Translations under genes and position numbers: made by a program
Shown here: one piece after another, positions 33,840 through 43,058 of the stretch
Layout of the letters: each line of letters begins with the position of its first letter
How positions within the stretch are numbered: position 1 is the stretch's first letter
DNA from: an uncultured Bacteroidales bacterium
GTDB lineage: Bacteria; Bacteroidota; Bacteroidia; Bacteroidales; Bacteroidaceae
Length of the DNA stretch: 48,330 nucleotides
Direction of reading: 5' to 3'
Assembly (NCBI GenBank): GCA_902760315.1
Contig: CACWFV010000012.1
Location: 1 to 48,330, forward strand
Notes under the pieces: model-generated
Told to the model about the DNA's origin: nothing
Database searches by the model: none
Seen by the model: the letters and a program-made list of their open reading frames with translations, nothing else

Positions 33840-34960
33840 GCTACTTGGTCTATTACTTGCTGCATCTGAATCGTCCATGCCAGATGCTCCACACTCTTAC
33901 GAATCTCCTCCGGAGGCATGGTGAAACGCTGCACAAAGTCGATGATTTGCTGAATGTCTATCGGCGACTCGTCGGCAGGGGCTTTCAGCACATAGGGCTG
34001 GCTGTCGAAGTCTGCGTCTTGTTCGCTATATATAAAAGGTATGCCACGGGTGGCATACTCCCGATTCTTCAGGGTTTTGATGACAGTGATGCCGCTACGA
34101 TGCCGGCCCAGGGAGCCAATGGCAAACTGGCACTGGTTGAAGACTGCGTCGAGCTCAGCGTCAAAGAGGGTGCCATGGAAGATGACGCGGTCCTGCAGGT
34201 GGTAGTGCTCAATGATGGGACGAAAGACATGGGTCATGGTATTGGGATGCACACCACCCACGACGTGGAAGTACACCTTGCACTGGCCGTTTCGTTCATA
34301 GTATTGTCCCAGCCCTTTCATCACGCGGTCAAAGCCGTGCCACGCATGCACCTCGGCCACTCCGATAAGATGGAGGTCAGAAGAGGTGTGGGGTGAGAAC
34401 TGATGCAGCGGAATGCTGTCAAAGTCTACACCATTACTGATGCGGATGGTCTTCTGACCGAATATCTCCTCGGCGTCGCTGAAAGTCACCACAGCGTCCA
34501 TCTGCTGATAGAGTGAACGACGGAAGAACTGGTCTACCTTCAGTCCCAAGCGTTGCTTCCACTCGAAATTGCGAAACTCGTCATCATAGGGATAGGTGGG
34601 AATCTCGGTCACGGCATGTATGCCAGCCTCACGCAACCGCCGGAAGAAACGGGTGAGCCACGGATTAGCATTCTGGAAACAGCGGGCATAGACCAGTTCT
34701 ATGCCTTCCCGACGGCAGTAGTCGTAGACAGCGTCATAGCTGAAGCGCTGACGCAGACCGGCCAGCCAGCCGCTGCCGAAATCCTGCAGCACACGGCCGT
34801 CAATATAGCGACAACGATGACCTTCAGGCGAGAAGTCGTAGTAACAGAGCCTGACGTCGTGACCGCCCTCTCGGAGTCCCTTCACCTGATAGTGTATCTT
34901 CTTGGAGATACCACTATGAGCAGAAAAGCCATGATATACCAGGAACAGAATCTTTAGCAT
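33827..34960 (-). CDS. GT-B fold glycosyltransferase (GT4-like, diverged)
   Basis: 377 residues. An N-terminal glycine loop (KILFLVYHGFSAHSGISKK) and a donor domain (LHLIGVAEVHAWHGFDRVMKG) fit the GT-B superfamily. The usual EX7E motif is not intact: the corresponding stretch reads HRSGITVIKTLKNREYATRG, with Arg/Ser where the first Glu is expected. A subset of GT4-like enzymes has this form, so it may still be active. It is first of a two-gene operon with LicD, with a 13-nt overlap, driven by TACTTTTG at 34977-34984. Confidence 0.75.
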   Translation of the reverse strand: MLKILFLVYHGFSAHSGISKKIHYQVKGLREGGHDVRLCYYDFSPEGHRCRYIDGRVLQDFGSGWLAGLRQRFSYDAVYDYCRREGIELVYARCFQNANPWLTRFFRRLREAGIHAVTEIPTYPYDDEFRNFEWKQRLGLKVDQFFRRSLYQQMDAVVTFSDAEEIFGQKTIRISNGVDFDSIPLHQFSPHTSSDLHLIGVAEVHAWHGFDRVMKGLGQYYERNGQCKVYFHVVGGVHPNTMTHVFRPIIEHYHLQDRVIFHGTLFDAELDAVFNQCQFAIGSLGRHRSGITVIKTLKNREYATRGIPFIYSEQDADFDSQPYVLKAPADESPIDIQQIIDFVQRFTMPPEEIRKSVEHLAWTIQMQQVIDQVAWKQ

Positions 34961-34976
34961 ACGGCATATTTTTCTG

Positions 34977-34984
34977 CAAAAGTA
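34977..34984 (-). promoter_or_regulatory. -7 element of the GT4-LicD operon
   Basis: TACTTTTG on the minus strand, 17 bp before ATG 34960. Confidence 0.6.
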
Positions 34985-35017
34985 AGTAAAATATTTGGAA
35001 TAATGAAAAAATAGCCG

Positions 35018-35025
35018 TATTTTTG
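35018..35025 (+). promoter_or_regulatory. -7 element of the 35035 GT4 gene
   Basis: TATTTTTG only 9 bp before ATG 35035; the expected transcript would have a leader of just a few bases. Confidence 0.55.
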
Positions 35026-35034
35026 TAGGCAGAA

Positions 35035-36192
35035 ATGAAAAGAATCTGCTTCCTGACCGACTCCATCTTCTCGTATGGCGGCGTACAGCGAGTGACGGCG
35101 GTGATTGCTAAGGAATTGGCAAAGCAGTACGACGTGACCATTGTCACCACTGACCGCCCGGAACAGGAGGACACCACGTTCTATGGTCTCAGCGAAGCAC
35201 CCATCCACTACCGCTACTTTGCGTTTCCAGAGGTGCGCCGCTGGAAGTACTACTTCTGCAAGGCCTACAGCTGGCTCTACAGAAGACATCTGCCCCAGAC
35301 ACGGCTGACGTCAGACCTCTACGCCCACAGTTCGCTGCCCAGTGAAAAACGCAAGGCTCTGTGGCGCGAACTGCAAAGGGGAAGCTACGATGTCGTCATC
35401 GGCGTGCATGCGCCTTTGGCCGTGCGGCTGGCCACCTGTCGGCAGCACCTGCCGGGGGTACGGCTGTTGGGGTGGATTCACAACTCTTACGAGGCACTTT
35501 TCGGCAAGGGGTCACTCTACATTGGGCCTGAACTCTGCAGGCACTACGAGTTCCAGTTGGCTAAGCTCGACGCTACGGTAGTGCTCTGCCACGACGACGC
35601 CCGGAAATACCACTTCCCCACCCGCATCATCTATAATCCGCTGACACTGGTGCCCGACGCCCCGTCCGAAGGTACGTCGAAAAAGTTTCTGGCCGTAGGC
35701 CGTTTCTCCCGGCTGCACAAGGGTTTCGACCTGCTGATAGAGGCTTTCCGCATCTTTGCACAGCACAATGAGGAGTGGACGCTCGACATTGTGGGCGAGG
35801 GTGTGGAGGAACCGCTCTACCGCCAGCTCATCAAGGAGTACCACCTGGAGAATCGCATACATATACACCCTTTCACCAGCCACGTCCAGCACTACTACCA
35901 CGAAGCTCAGGTTTACGTGCTCTCGTCACGCTGGGAGGGCTTCGGACTGGTGCTGGTGGAGGCCATGGCCCACGGACTGCCCGTGGTATCGTCAGACCTT
36001 CCCACAAGCAAGGAGATCATGGGCGACTTTGGTCTCTACTTCATCAATGGCGACGTCAACGGCATGGCGCGCCAGATGCACGCTGCCACCCAGCTGGACT
36101 GGCACATGGCATCACAGCAGGCCATCGAGATAGCTCGCCGCTTTAATATGGAAACCATCAGCCATCAATGGCACGAAATCATCAACGCATGA
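35035..36192 (+). CDS. Glycosyltransferase family 4
   Basis: 385 residues. GT-B fold with [19 protein letters not shown] at the start, a donor domain [20 protein letters not shown] (about 218-237), [16 protein letters not shown], and EX7E in [20 protein letters not shown] (about residue 302). GC-rich codon use, unlike the 27-32 kb block. Its stop overlaps the start of the acyltransferase gene as ATGA, so sugar transfer and acylation are probably coupled. Confidence 0.9.
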   Translation: MKRICFLTDSIFSYGGVQRVTAVIAKELAKQYDVTIVTTDRPEQEDTTFYGLSEAPIHYRYFAFPEVRRWKYYFCKAYSWLYRRHLPQTRLTSDLYAHSSLPSEKRKALWRELQRGSYDVVIGVHAPLAVRLATCRQHLPGVRLLGWIHNSYEALFGKGSLYIGPELCRHYEFQLAKLDATVVLCHDDARKYHFPTRIIYNPLTLVPDAPSEGTSKKFLAVGRFSRLHKGFDLLIEAFRIFAQHNEEWTLDIVGEGVEEPLYRQLIKEYHLENRIHIHPFTSHVQHYYHEAQVYVLSSRWEGFGLVLVEAMAHGLPVVSSDLPTSKEIMGDFGLYFINGDVNGMARQMHAATQLDWHMASQQAIEIARRFNMETISHQWHEIINA

Positions 36193-36803
36193 AAGACAGA
36201 GAACAACTACGCACCAGGCTGCGCCACTCGCCACAGCTGAAACGATGGCTTGACTACCTCATCATGAACCAGCGCGACGCCCGTCCTCGCTGGTACGTCC
36301 GGCTGCTGGCCCCACTCTACCAGCATCGCGGCAGCCGCTCGAAGATATACCACAGCGTACGCATGGACACGCCACCCTACCGCCGCTTCTGGCTGGGCAG
36401 GCGCAGCGTCATTGAGTCGTTCTGCTGTATCAACAATGCCGTGGGCGATGTCACCATTGGCGACCATACGCGCATCGGCATCCACTGCACCATCATTGGT
36501 CCCGTCTGCATAGGTCACCACGTCAACCTGGCACAGGGCATCACGGTGACGGCGCTGAACCATAACTTTCAGGATCCTGAACAGCGCATCGACCAGCAGG
36601 GCATCGCCACCCGGCCCGTCGTCATTGGCGACGACGTATGGATTGGTGCCAATGCCGTCATACTGCCCGGCGTTACCATCGGCAGCCATGCTGTCATAGC
36701 GGCAGGTGCCGTCGTTACAAAAGATGTACCAAGCCAAACCGTAGTGGGCGGAGTGCCGGCAAGGGTTATCAGGGAAATCAAGAATAACGAGACTTCGGTA
36801 TAA
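36189..36803 (+). CDS. Hexapeptide-repeat acyltransferase (LbetaH, maltose O-acetyltransferase-like)
   Basis: 204 residues. A helical N-terminal 70 residues precede left-handed beta-helix repeats: [66 protein letters not shown], ending [10 protein letters not shown]. The catalytic histidine is in TALNHNF. Enzymes of this type transfer acetyl from acetyl-CoA to a sugar hydroxyl. ATG 36189 overlaps the previous stop and is preferred over the in-frame ATG 36168 inside that gene. Confidence 0.9.
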   Translation: MKDREQLRTRLRHSPQLKRWLDYLIMNQRDARPRWYVRLLAPLYQHRGSRSKIYHSVRMDTPPYRRFWLGRRSVIESFCCINNAVGDVTIGDHTRIGIHCTIIGPVCIGHHVNLAQGITVTALNHNFQDPEQRIDQQGIATRPVVIGDDVWIGANAVILPGVTIGSHAVIAAGAVVTKDVPSQTVVGGVPARVIREIKNNETSV

Positions 36804-36815
36804 TGGAATACCGAA
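36794..36815. other. Hairpin at the acyltransferase stop codon
   Basis: TTCGGTAT (36794-36801) and ATACCGAA (36808-36815) are perfect complements around a 6-nt loop that contains the end of the gene. The right arm is the first copy of the 8-bp tandem repeat. No U-tract follows. Confidence 0.45.
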
Positions 36816-36854
36816 ATACCGAAATACCGAAATACCGGAATACCGAAATACAAA
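36807..36854 (+). repeat. Six 8-bp tandem units (AATACCGA)
   Basis: Four exact AATACCGA copies (units 1, 2, 3 and 5), one AATACCGG (unit 4) and one degenerate AATACAAA (unit 6), head to tail, filling most of the 75-bp gap between the acyltransferase stop and the GT4 start at 36879. Short-unit arrays like this change copy number by slippage. Here that would alter the distance between the two genes, not the reading frame. Confidence 0.85.
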
Positions 36855-36878
36855 AACACCAAACACCACAAAAGAAAC

Positions 36879-38009
36879 ATGAAAATAGGTATCGAGGCTC
36901 AGCGCATATTTCGCAAGAACAAGCACGGCATGGACTATGTCGTACTGCAGGAGATTCTGCAGTTACAACAAATGCAGACGGGCGACGAATACTACGTCTT
37001 CGTCAAACCCGGTGAAGACCGTTGTGTGGAAAACTCTGACAACGTGCACGTCATAGAACTGCACTGCCCCTCCTATCCGCTTTGGGAACAGTTGGCACTA
37101 CCGCGGGCCGCCAAGAAATATGGTGTACAGCTACTGCACTGCACAAGCAATACGGCACCCATCTGGTGTGACGTGCCCTTGGTACTTACACTTCACGACA
37201 TCATTTTTCTGGAGCCTCGCGACAAGGGCATTGCGGGTCACACGTCGACCTTTAGGTTAAAGAACAAGTCAATTTACCAGAACATGGGGTGGCTCTATCG
37301 TCGGCTGGTAGTGCCACGCATACTGCCCAAATGCCGACGCATCATTACCGTTTCTAACTTTGAGAAACAGAATATCATCAGTAAATTAGACATTGACGAA
37401 GAACGCATGGCCATGATATATAATGGCTACAACGAATGGTTTCGCCCACAGACGGCAGACGACAAACGGCAGCCATCATACTTCTTCTTCCTCGGCAACA
37501 CGGATCCCAAGAAGAACACAGAGCGCACACTGGTAGCCTACTCTAAGTATTTAGAGCAGTCGCAAACCAAGCGTCGACTGTTGATGGCCGACCTGGATCG
37601 CAACTACCTCAACGATATCGTCAGCCGCAACCACATCGAGAACATTCTGCCCATGCTCGACATGCCCGGCTACATTCCCAACAGCCAGTTACCTAAGGTC
37701 TACAATGAGGCCTTCGCCTTCCTCTACACCTCGCTGCGCGAGAGTTTCGGCATACCTCTGTTAGAGGCTATGGCCTGTGGTACGCCCGTCGTCACCAGCA
37801 ATACATCATCAATGCCTGAGATTGCTGGTTCTGACGCTATTCTCGTCAACCCGGAGAGTAGCGACGCTATAGCACAGGCAATGCTCCACTTGGAACAAGA
37901 CCGGCTATTCTATGAGAAACAAAGGAAAATCGGACTGGAGCGTGCACAATTGTTCTCTTGGCGAAATACAGCTGAGCGACTGAACCAGCTATATCACTCT
38001 ATCCTATAG
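36879..38009 (+). CDS. Glycosyltransferase family 4 (mannosyltransferase-like)
   Basis: 376 residues. GT-B fold starting KIGIEAQRIFRKNKHGMDYV, the usual beginning of the WbpY/MtfB-type GT4 group. Further blocks: LVLTLHDIIFLEP, RIITVSNFEKQNI, YFFFLGNTDPKKNTERTLVA and EX7E in ESFGIPLLEAMACGTPVVTS (about residue 287). It is the last gene of the glycan cluster and ends in a hairpin at 38005-38028. Mannose is suggested by family resemblance only. Confidence 0.88.
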   Translation: MKIGIEAQRIFRKNKHGMDYVVLQEILQLQQMQTGDEYYVFVKPGEDRCVENSDNVHVIELHCPSYPLWEQLALPRAAKKYGVQLLHCTSNTAPIWCDVPLVLTLHDIIFLEPRDKGIAGHTSTFRLKNKSIYQNMGWLYRRLVVPRILPKCRRIITVSNFEKQNIISKLDIDEERMAMIYNGYNEWFRPQTADDKRQPSYFFFLGNTDPKKNTERTLVAYSKYLEQSQTKRRLLMADLDRNYLNDIVSRNHIENILPMLDMPGYIPNSQLPKVYNEAFAFLYTSLRESFGIPLLEAMACGTPVVTSNTSSMPEIAGSDAILVNPESSDAIAQAMLHLEQDRLFYEKQRKIGLERAQLFSWRNTAERLNQLYHSIL

Positions 38010-38028
38010 CATATCACTCCATGCTATA
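38005..38028. terminator. Bidirectional hairpin between convergent genes
   Basis: TATAGCAT and ATGCTATA (8 bp, perfect) around an 8-nt loop, between the GT4 stop at 38009 and the stop of the minus-strand gene at 38042. It is AT-rich with no clean U-tract, so termination is probable but not certain. Confidence 0.45.
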
Positions 38029-38041
38029 AGTCCGCTATGGG

Positions 38042-38398
38042 TTATAACATTCCCTCAAACAGGTCCAGTGACTGATCATAATGCTGTTCCACTTCCTCCC
38101 CAGACTCTTTCTCAAACTGAGTAGCCTCACGGAACTGCAACATCATCTGCTGGGCATCGTTTGAGCCCGCAGTATTCAGACGATAACAACCACGCTGTCC
38201 GGTACTCTCTATGAGCGACTGTCGAGACTTTGAATTCCTCAGCAGATAATTCTGTACATAGCCGCGCACTTCCTCAAAATCAGGTTGATGGAAGAAGGTA
38301 CAGTTCAGGTTATAAACGTGCCTACTGATGTTCTGCACGCTGATACCCCGTTCGCCGGCCTCTGTAAGTATTTTCAATATCTGTTGGTCGTAAGTCAT
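38042..38398 (-). CDS. Small winged-helix-like protein of unknown function
   Basis: 118 residues. The first 75 look like a winged helix: DQQILKILTEAGERGISVQN as helices 1-2, ISRHVYNL as the recognition-type helix, and RGCYRLN as the last strand. The tail (about 85-118) is acidic and helical. A DNA-binding role is plausible, but I recognise no named family. It lies after a terminator that ends the neighbouring minus-strand gene, so it probably has its own promoter, which I could not find. Confidence 0.7.
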   Translation of the reverse strand: MTYDQQILKILTEAGERGISVQNISRHVYNLNCTFFHQPDFEEVRGYVQNYLLRNSKSRQSLIESTGQRGCYRLNTAGSNDAQQMMLQFREATQFEKESGEEVEQHYDQSLDLFEGML

Positions 38399-38414
38399 TT
38401 GTTATCACCGATAA

Positions 38415-38455
38415 AAAGGGCTGGAAAGCCTTTGTACTCCAGCTTCCAGCCCTTT
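38415..38455 (-). terminator. Rho-independent terminator of the 38478-38774 gene
   Basis: AAAGGGCTGGAA (38415-38426) and TTCCAGCCCTTT (38444-38455) form a perfect 12-bp stem. On the minus strand the stem is followed by a T-rich run, the canonical form, 22 bp after the stop of the gene. Confidence 0.85.
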
Positions 38456-38477
38456 CTTATAATTCTTAATGAGTAGA

Positions 38478-38774
38478 TTAAGCGAGTGTAATAGCATCGT
38501 CAGCAGCCACCAACTTGCCCTCCTTAAAGAGCCAGCCCAGACCCAGCAGTGTTTCCTCTTCGCTGATCTTAGCAGCCTTAGCGATTTCCTTAACGGTCAG
38601 AGCCTTTCCAGCAGCAGCGAGTGCCTGATAGACGTCACCAGCCTTGAAGCCGGCATTCTCAGCATTTACAGCAACAGCTGCCTTCTTAGGAGCAGCAGCC
38701 TTCTTTACGGTTGCCTTCTTGGGCTCCTCAGCTTTGGGAGCAGCAGCCTTCTTTGTAGTTTTCTTTTCTGCCAT
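38478..38774 (-). CDS. Winged-helix protein with histone-H1-like Lys/Ala N-terminal tail
   Basis: 98 residues. Residues 1-33 are a low-complexity basic tail of KKAAAPK-type repeats. Residues about 42-95 are a winged-helix domain of the DUF2582 type (GDVYQALAAAGKALTVKEIA, KISEEETLLGLGWLFKEGKL). The combination resembles eukaryotic H1 tails and bacterial nucleoid proteins and suggests non-specific DNA binding, but function is not proven. A -7 element TAATTTTG lies at 38828-38835 and a strong terminator follows, so it is an independent transcript. Confidence 0.82.
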   Translation of the reverse strand: MAEKKTTKKAAAPKAEEPKKATVKKAAAPKKAAVAVNAENAGFKAGDVYQALAAAGKALTVKEIAKAAKISEEETLLGLGWLFKEGKLVAADDAITLA

Positions 38775-38827
38775 AGTTGTTTAAAATAATTTTTATACGC
38801 TTTAATAGTTTTCCTATCTTTGCGATG

Positions 38828-38835
38828 CAAAATTA
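38828..38835 (-). promoter_or_regulatory. -7 element of the H1-like gene
   Basis: TAATTTTG on the minus strand, 54 bp before the ATG at 38774, within the 107-bp gap after aspS. Confidence 0.6.
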
Positions 38836-38881
38836 ACAACTTTTTCTGTTTAAGTGTCTGAACAATACTTATTTTTAAGAA

Positions 38882-40651
38882 TTATTCGCTCAATTCTTGA
38901 CGTAGGTCAAGTGAGAGTTGTAGTTCTTCCAACTGTTTGGGGTCCAATTCGCCTGGTGCGTCCAACATGACATCGCGTCCGCTGTTGTTCTTCGGGAAAG
39001 CTATACAGTCGCGTATAGAGTCCAGTCCGGCCATGATGCTCACGAAACGATCCAAGCCAAAAGCCAAGCCTGCATGAGGGGGTGCTCCATACTTGAAAGC
39101 ATTAATCAAGAAGCCAAACTGAGCCATAGCGCGCTCGGGGGTGAAGCCAAGTATCTGGAACATCTTCTCCTGCAACTTGCCGTCGTGAATACGCAGCGAA
39201 CCGCCACCGACCTCAATGCCGTTGCACACGAAATCGTAAGCGACAGCACGCACTTTCTCCGGTGCTGTATCCAACAGGGGAATATCGTCTGGATTGGGGA
39301 GGGTGAACGGATGGTGCGTAGCCATCAGGCGTTGTTCCTCATCGCTCCACTCAAACAGTGGGAAGTCAACAATCCACAGACACTTGAATACATTCTTATC
39401 TCTCAGTCCCAAGCGGTCGCCCATTTCCAGACGCAAGGTGCAAAGTTGGGTGCGCGTCTTATTGGCCTTATCGCCAGAAAGTATCAGTACCAGGTCGCCA
39501 TCCTTGGCTCCGGTCTTCTCTTTTAGTTGCTGCCATATCTGAGGCTCATAGAACTTGTCAACGCTGGACTTAACTGTACCATCGCTGTTATACTTCACAT
39601 ATACCAAACCTTTGGCACCCACCTGCGGACGTTTGACAAAGTCGGTCAACTGATCCAACTGTTTGCGGGTGTAGTCTGCACAGCCGGGAACTACTATACC
39701 TCCGATGTACTCTGCCTCATTGAATACAGGGAATGAACCGGTGCCCTTCAGTACGTCCATCAGTTCTACAAACTCCATACCGAAACGCAAGTCTGGTTTG
39801 TCGCTACCAAAACGACGCATGGCTTCATGCCAAGTCATACGCTCCAACGGCGGAAGCTCAACGCCACGTACTTCCTTAAACAAATGGCGAGCCAACTCCT
39901 CGAAGATGTTCAGTACGTCCTCTTGGTCGGCAAACGACATCTCACAGTCTATCTGTGTAAACTCCGGCTGACGGTCAGCACGCAAGTCCTCATCACGGAA
40001 ACATTTGGCTATCTGGAAGTAACGGTCAAAGCCACTCACCATCAGCAACTGCTTCAGCGTCTGCGGTGACTGGGGCAGTGCATAGAACTGACCGGGATTC
40101 ATGCGTGAAGGCACGACGAAATCCCGTGCTCCCTCAGGAGTAGAACCAATCAGTATGGGGGTTTCCACCTCAATGAAGTTCAGATTGTCCAAGAAGTTGC
40201 GTATCAAGATGGTCATCCGGTGGCGCAGCTCCAGATTTTTACGCACACACGAACGACGCAGATCCAAGTAGCGATACTTCATGCGTATGTCATCACCACC
40301 ATCAGTATTGTCCTCAATGGTGAACGGTGGTGTCTGGCTCTCACTTAGTACGTTCAACTGCTGAGCCAGGATTTCGATGTCACCCGTTTCCATTTTCGGA
40401 TTCTTAGCCTGTCGCTCACTGACAGTACCAGTCACCTGCACACACCATTCACGTCCCAGTTTGTTGGCCTGTTCACACAGGGCTGCATCTTTTGACTCAT
40501 CAAACACCAGCTGCGTAATGCCATAGCGGTCACGCAGGTCGACAAATGTCATGCCACCCATCTTGCGGGTTTTCTGAACCCAACCGGCCAGTGTTACTTG
40601 CTGTCCGGCATCGGTGAGTCGCAGCTCACCACAAGTTTTTGTCCTATACAT
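38882..40651 (-). CDS. aspS: Aspartyl-tRNA synthetase
   Basis: 589 residues, class II synthetase of the bacterial type. The N-terminal OB-fold anticodon domain ([20 protein letters not shown]) is followed by the catalytic core with motif 2 ([20 protein letters not shown]), the bacterial GAD insertion (about 290-420) and motif 3 ([15 protein letters not shown]). ATG 40651 ([10 protein letters not shown]) is the correct start: the frame is open to 40717, but the -7 element at 40682-40689 lies inside that extension. Whether it also charges tRNA-Asn is not decided here. Confidence 0.96.
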   Translation of the reverse strand: MYRTKTCGELRLTDAGQQVTLAGWVQKTRKMGGMTFVDLRDRYGITQLVFDESKDAALCEQANKLGREWCVQVTGTVSERQAKNPKMETGDIEILAQQLNVLSESQTPPFTIEDNTDGGDDIRMKYRYLDLRRSCVRKNLELRHRMTILIRNFLDNLNFIEVETPILIGSTPEGARDFVVPSRMNPGQFYALPQSPQTLKQLLMVSGFDRYFQIAKCFRDEDLRADRQPEFTQIDCEMSFADQEDVLNIFEELARHLFKEVRGVELPPLERMTWHEAMRRFGSDKPDLRFGMEFVELMDVLKGTGSFPVFNEAEYIGGIVVPGCADYTRKQLDQLTDFVKRPQVGAKGLVYVKYNSDGTVKSSVDKFYEPQIWQQLKEKTGAKDGDLVLILSGDKANKTRTQLCTLRLEMGDRLGLRDKNVFKCLWIVDFPLFEWSDEEQRLMATHHPFTLPNPDDIPLLDTAPEKVRAVAYDFVCNGIEVGGGSLRIHDGKLQEKMFQILGFTPERAMAQFGFLINAFKYGAPPHAGLAFGLDRFVSIMAGLDSIRDCIAFPKNNSGRDVMLDAPGELDPKQLEELQLSLDLRQELSE

Positions 40652-40681
40652 TATTATATATGTGTTATTCGTTTCGAATTG

Positions 40682-40689
40682 CAAAGGTA
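40682..40689 (-). promoter_or_regulatory. aspS -7 element
   Basis: TACCTTTG on the minus strand, 30 bp before ATG 40651; it excludes upstream in-frame starts. Confidence 0.65.
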
Positions 40690-40823
40690 CAAAATAAGTG
40701 AGAGAAATAAACACCACACAATAGTCTTATTTCTGTTTTAACTTTTGTTTGTAGTTTTTCCTTGAAATTAACACAAATCATCAGACATGACAGACAACAA
40801 TATTGCCTAACCAACTATTAGGG

Positions 40824-41825
40824 TTATAATGCATTATAGGTAGCATCATCAACAGGCTCGCACCACTCGTTCGTGGCTCCCTCCTGGACATCCTTATGAT
40901 AAGTCAGGTGCTGAAACCACGAGTCTTTCTGTGCTCCATGCCAATGTTTCACCTCGGCAGGGATGGCGATAACTGTGCCAGGAGTCATCTCAACGGGAGC
41001 TTTACCCCATTCCTGATACCAGCCACGACCTGCAACACATATCAACACCTGCACTTGCTTGTGGTGAATATGCCAGTTGTTGCGACAACGAGGCTCAAAG
41101 GTGACATTCATCACACCACCGCCAACGTCGGCCAGATAGCTTTGGCCAATAAAATACTTTCCGTAAGGATTACGTTCGCCTTTAGGCCACTTGGTACTCA
41201 GGGTGTAGCCTTCGCTGCAGAGCCAAGCACAGAGTTCATCCACCAGCTGCTTAGAGTTGCCCATATTCACGGCACCTTGCTTGTGGGCAGCCAACTGTGG
41301 AGCAACTCCTTCGAGACCACTCAGGGCTGCTACAGTAACTATTTCACGGTCGGCAGCAGAAAGTTGGTCGCCAGCGAAGATGTCGCCGAAGAGATGCGAC
41401 TTCAGATAGTAATCGTCCTGTGGACAGAAAGTATAGTTGAAAGGGCTTCCTGAGAGTTGTGTCTGGTTTTTAACGCCCAGTTCGTATGCCTTCTTAGCAT
41501 CGTCCCATTCTGCAGGACGCTTCCAGGGTTTTCCTTCCTGCCAGTGGGCCTGCTTGTTCTCCAATACCGTGTTCAGCACACCCAATGCATTCAGCGAACG
41601 TGGGAATCCTGTGTATGCATAGAGTTGCGCGAAAGCCTCCTTCAATTCGTTGATGGTTACGCCCTTGTCAAGAGCCATACGTACAGCAGGCTCCAAACGT
41701 TCCATGTCGCCCTGTGCCATCAAGCAGGCACAACCTGCTAATCCTTTCTGTCGTTCAGTCAGCGTCTGTGCATCTACCATTGTCATTATCAATAATACTG
41801 CAAATAAAAAGATGATTCGGTTCAT
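40824..41825 (-). CDS. Secreted carboxymuconolactone-decarboxylase-like / cupin fusion
   Basis: 333 residues with a signal peptide (MNRIIFLFAVLLIMTMVDAQ). Two CMD/AhpD-like units follow: about 21-110 (VTINELKEAFAQLYAYTGFPRS) and about 135-220 (LSAADREIVTVAALSGLEG). A C-terminal cupin at about 235-320 has the metal motif NWHIHHKQVQVLICVAGRGW and the second block PAEVKHWHGA. The AhpD CxxC redox pair is not evident; the cysteines seen are in GCACLM. It starts 1 nt after the Fe-alcohol dehydrogenase gene, so the two form one operon. The reaction is unknown; aldehyde or oxidant detoxification is suggested by context. Confidence 0.85.
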   Translation of the reverse strand: MNRIIFLFAVLLIMTMVDAQTLTERQKGLAGCACLMAQGDMERLEPAVRMALDKGVTINELKEAFAQLYAYTGFPRSLNALGVLNTVLENKQAHWQEGKPWKRPAEWDDAKKAYELGVKNQTQLSGSPFNYTFCPQDDYYLKSHLFGDIFAGDQLSAADREIVTVAALSGLEGVAPQLAAHKQGAVNMGNSKQLVDELCAWLCSEGYTLSTKWPKGERNPYGKYFIGQSYLADVGGGVMNVTFEPRCRNNWHIHHKQVQVLICVAGRGWYQEWGKAPVEMTPGTVIAIPAEVKHWHGAQKDSWFQHLTYHKDVQEGATNEWCEPVDDATYNAL

Positions 41826-41826
41826 A

Positions 41827-42999
41827 TTACAGACTCTCTTTCAGAATATCTGTCACATTCTCCTTCGTCAAATTCAGATAACCGGCGGGATAGACAACGG
41901 TGGTCTCGGTAATGCCGGGAATCATTTCGGAGGTAGCACCCAGTTCACTGATAGTCAGAGGAAGGCCAATTTCCTGCATCCAGGTCTTCAGGGCCTGTAG
42001 GCCCGCCTCGGCCATCTGCTCGTCGGTTAGTCCGTCGCCCTGAATATTCCACACATTTTTGGCAAAGCGCACAAACTTCGACACGCCGTACTGCATGGCG
42101 CGGCGGTAGTAGGCCATTGAAACGGAGGCCAGCGCATAGCCGTGAGGGGCGTGCGTCCAGGCTCCAACGCTGTGGCCAATCATGTGTACCATCCAGTCCT
42201 GCTTCTTGCCCAGACCGATGAGTGTGTTCAGTGCCCAGGTAGCAGTCCACATGATGTTCGAGCGTGCCTCGTAGTCCTGCGGATTCTTCACGGCGATGCG
42301 GCTACTGTGGATAACGGAGCGCATCAGCCCCTCAGCAATGTAGTCGCTGGTGTTATCGTCGAAGTCCGAGAAGTACTGTTCCATGATGTGGTTCATAATA
42401 TCATAGATACCAGCCTTCATTTGATTCTCTGGTACAGTCATTGTGAACTTGGGGTTGAGAATGGAGAACTTTGGCATCAGACGACTGTCGAACACGTGGC
42501 CTACCTTAAAAGTATGCTCGGCGTCTGTAATCACAGTACCGGCGTTCATTTCGGAACCAGTACCAGCCATCGTCAGAATGCAACCAACTGGCAGCAGTCG
42601 CTGGTCCGCAGCGGGGTTCTCCTGTTTCAGCCAGAACTTATCCCAATAGTCTCCATCATAATAAACCGATGCTGCTACAGCCTTCGAATAGTCACACACA
42701 CTGCCGCCTCCAAGTGCAAGAATCAGGTCCACCTCGTTTTCACGGGCTATCTTTACACCCTCGTGCAGCTTCTCCAATGTTGGATTAGTCATCACGCCAG
42801 AATTCTCGACAATAGTCTTACCAGCCTCTTTGAGGACTGCCACTACCTGATCGTAGATACCGTTGCGTTTTACACTGCCGCTGCCGTAGTTCAGCATCAC
42901 CACTGAGCCATAGCCCTTCAGTTCGTCCTTAAGGAAGTTCAAAGCCTCATCACCAAAATACAGTTTGGTGGGATTGTAATAAGAAAAGTTCCCTAACAT
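41827..42999 (-). CDS. Iron-containing alcohol dehydrogenase (YqhD/BdhA-like)
   Basis: 390 residues. The N-terminal Rossmann-like domain has LALGGGSVCDYSKAVA (NADPH-binding GGGS followed by the first metal-site Asp region). The C-terminal helical domain has WMVHMIGHSVGAWTHAPHGYALA with the metal-binding histidines. YqhD-type enzymes reduce short-chain aldehydes, including those formed in lipid peroxidation, with NADPH. A TAACTTTG element lies at 43051-43058. The gene is divergent from an AraC regulator, the same layout as yqhC-yqhD in enterobacteria. Confidence 0.92.
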   Translation of the reverse strand: MLGNFSYYNPTKLYFGDEALNFLKDELKGYGSVVMLNYGSGSVKRNGIYDQVVAVLKEAGKTIVENSGVMTNPTLEKLHEGVKIARENEVDLILALGGGSVCDYSKAVAASVYYDGDYWDKFWLKQENPAADQRLLPVGCILTMAGTGSEMNAGTVITDAEHTFKVGHVFDSRLMPKFSILNPKFTMTVPENQMKAGIYDIMNHIMEQYFSDFDDNTSDYIAEGLMRSVIHSSRIAVKNPQDYEARSNIMWTATWALNTLIGLGKKQDWMVHMIGHSVGAWTHAPHGYALASVSMAYYRRAMQYGVSKFVRFAKNVWNIQGDGLTDEQMAEAGLQALKTWMQEIGLPLTISELGATSEMIPGITETTVVYPAGYLNLTKENVTDILKESL

Positions 43000-43050
43000 A
43001 GTTGTATTCAGTTTTAAAGTACTCTTTTCATTTACCTAAAAAATCTGATG

Positions 43051-43058
43051 CAAAGTTA
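43051..43058 (-). promoter_or_regulatory. -7 element of the alcohol dehydrogenase operon
   Basis: TAACTTTG on the minus strand, 51 bp before ATG 42999. The AraC regulator would be expected to bind in the 43059-43146 stretch. Confidence 0.55.

Noticed and set aside
36807-36854. CRISPR-like array
   Set aside because: Units are 8 bp, contiguous and without spacers; no cas genes are present in the window.
40825-40838. 14-bp perfect palindrome TATAATGCATTATA at the end of the CMD-cupin gene
   Set aside because: It encodes the last residues and the stop, is AT-rich and has no U-tract, so I regard it as chance.
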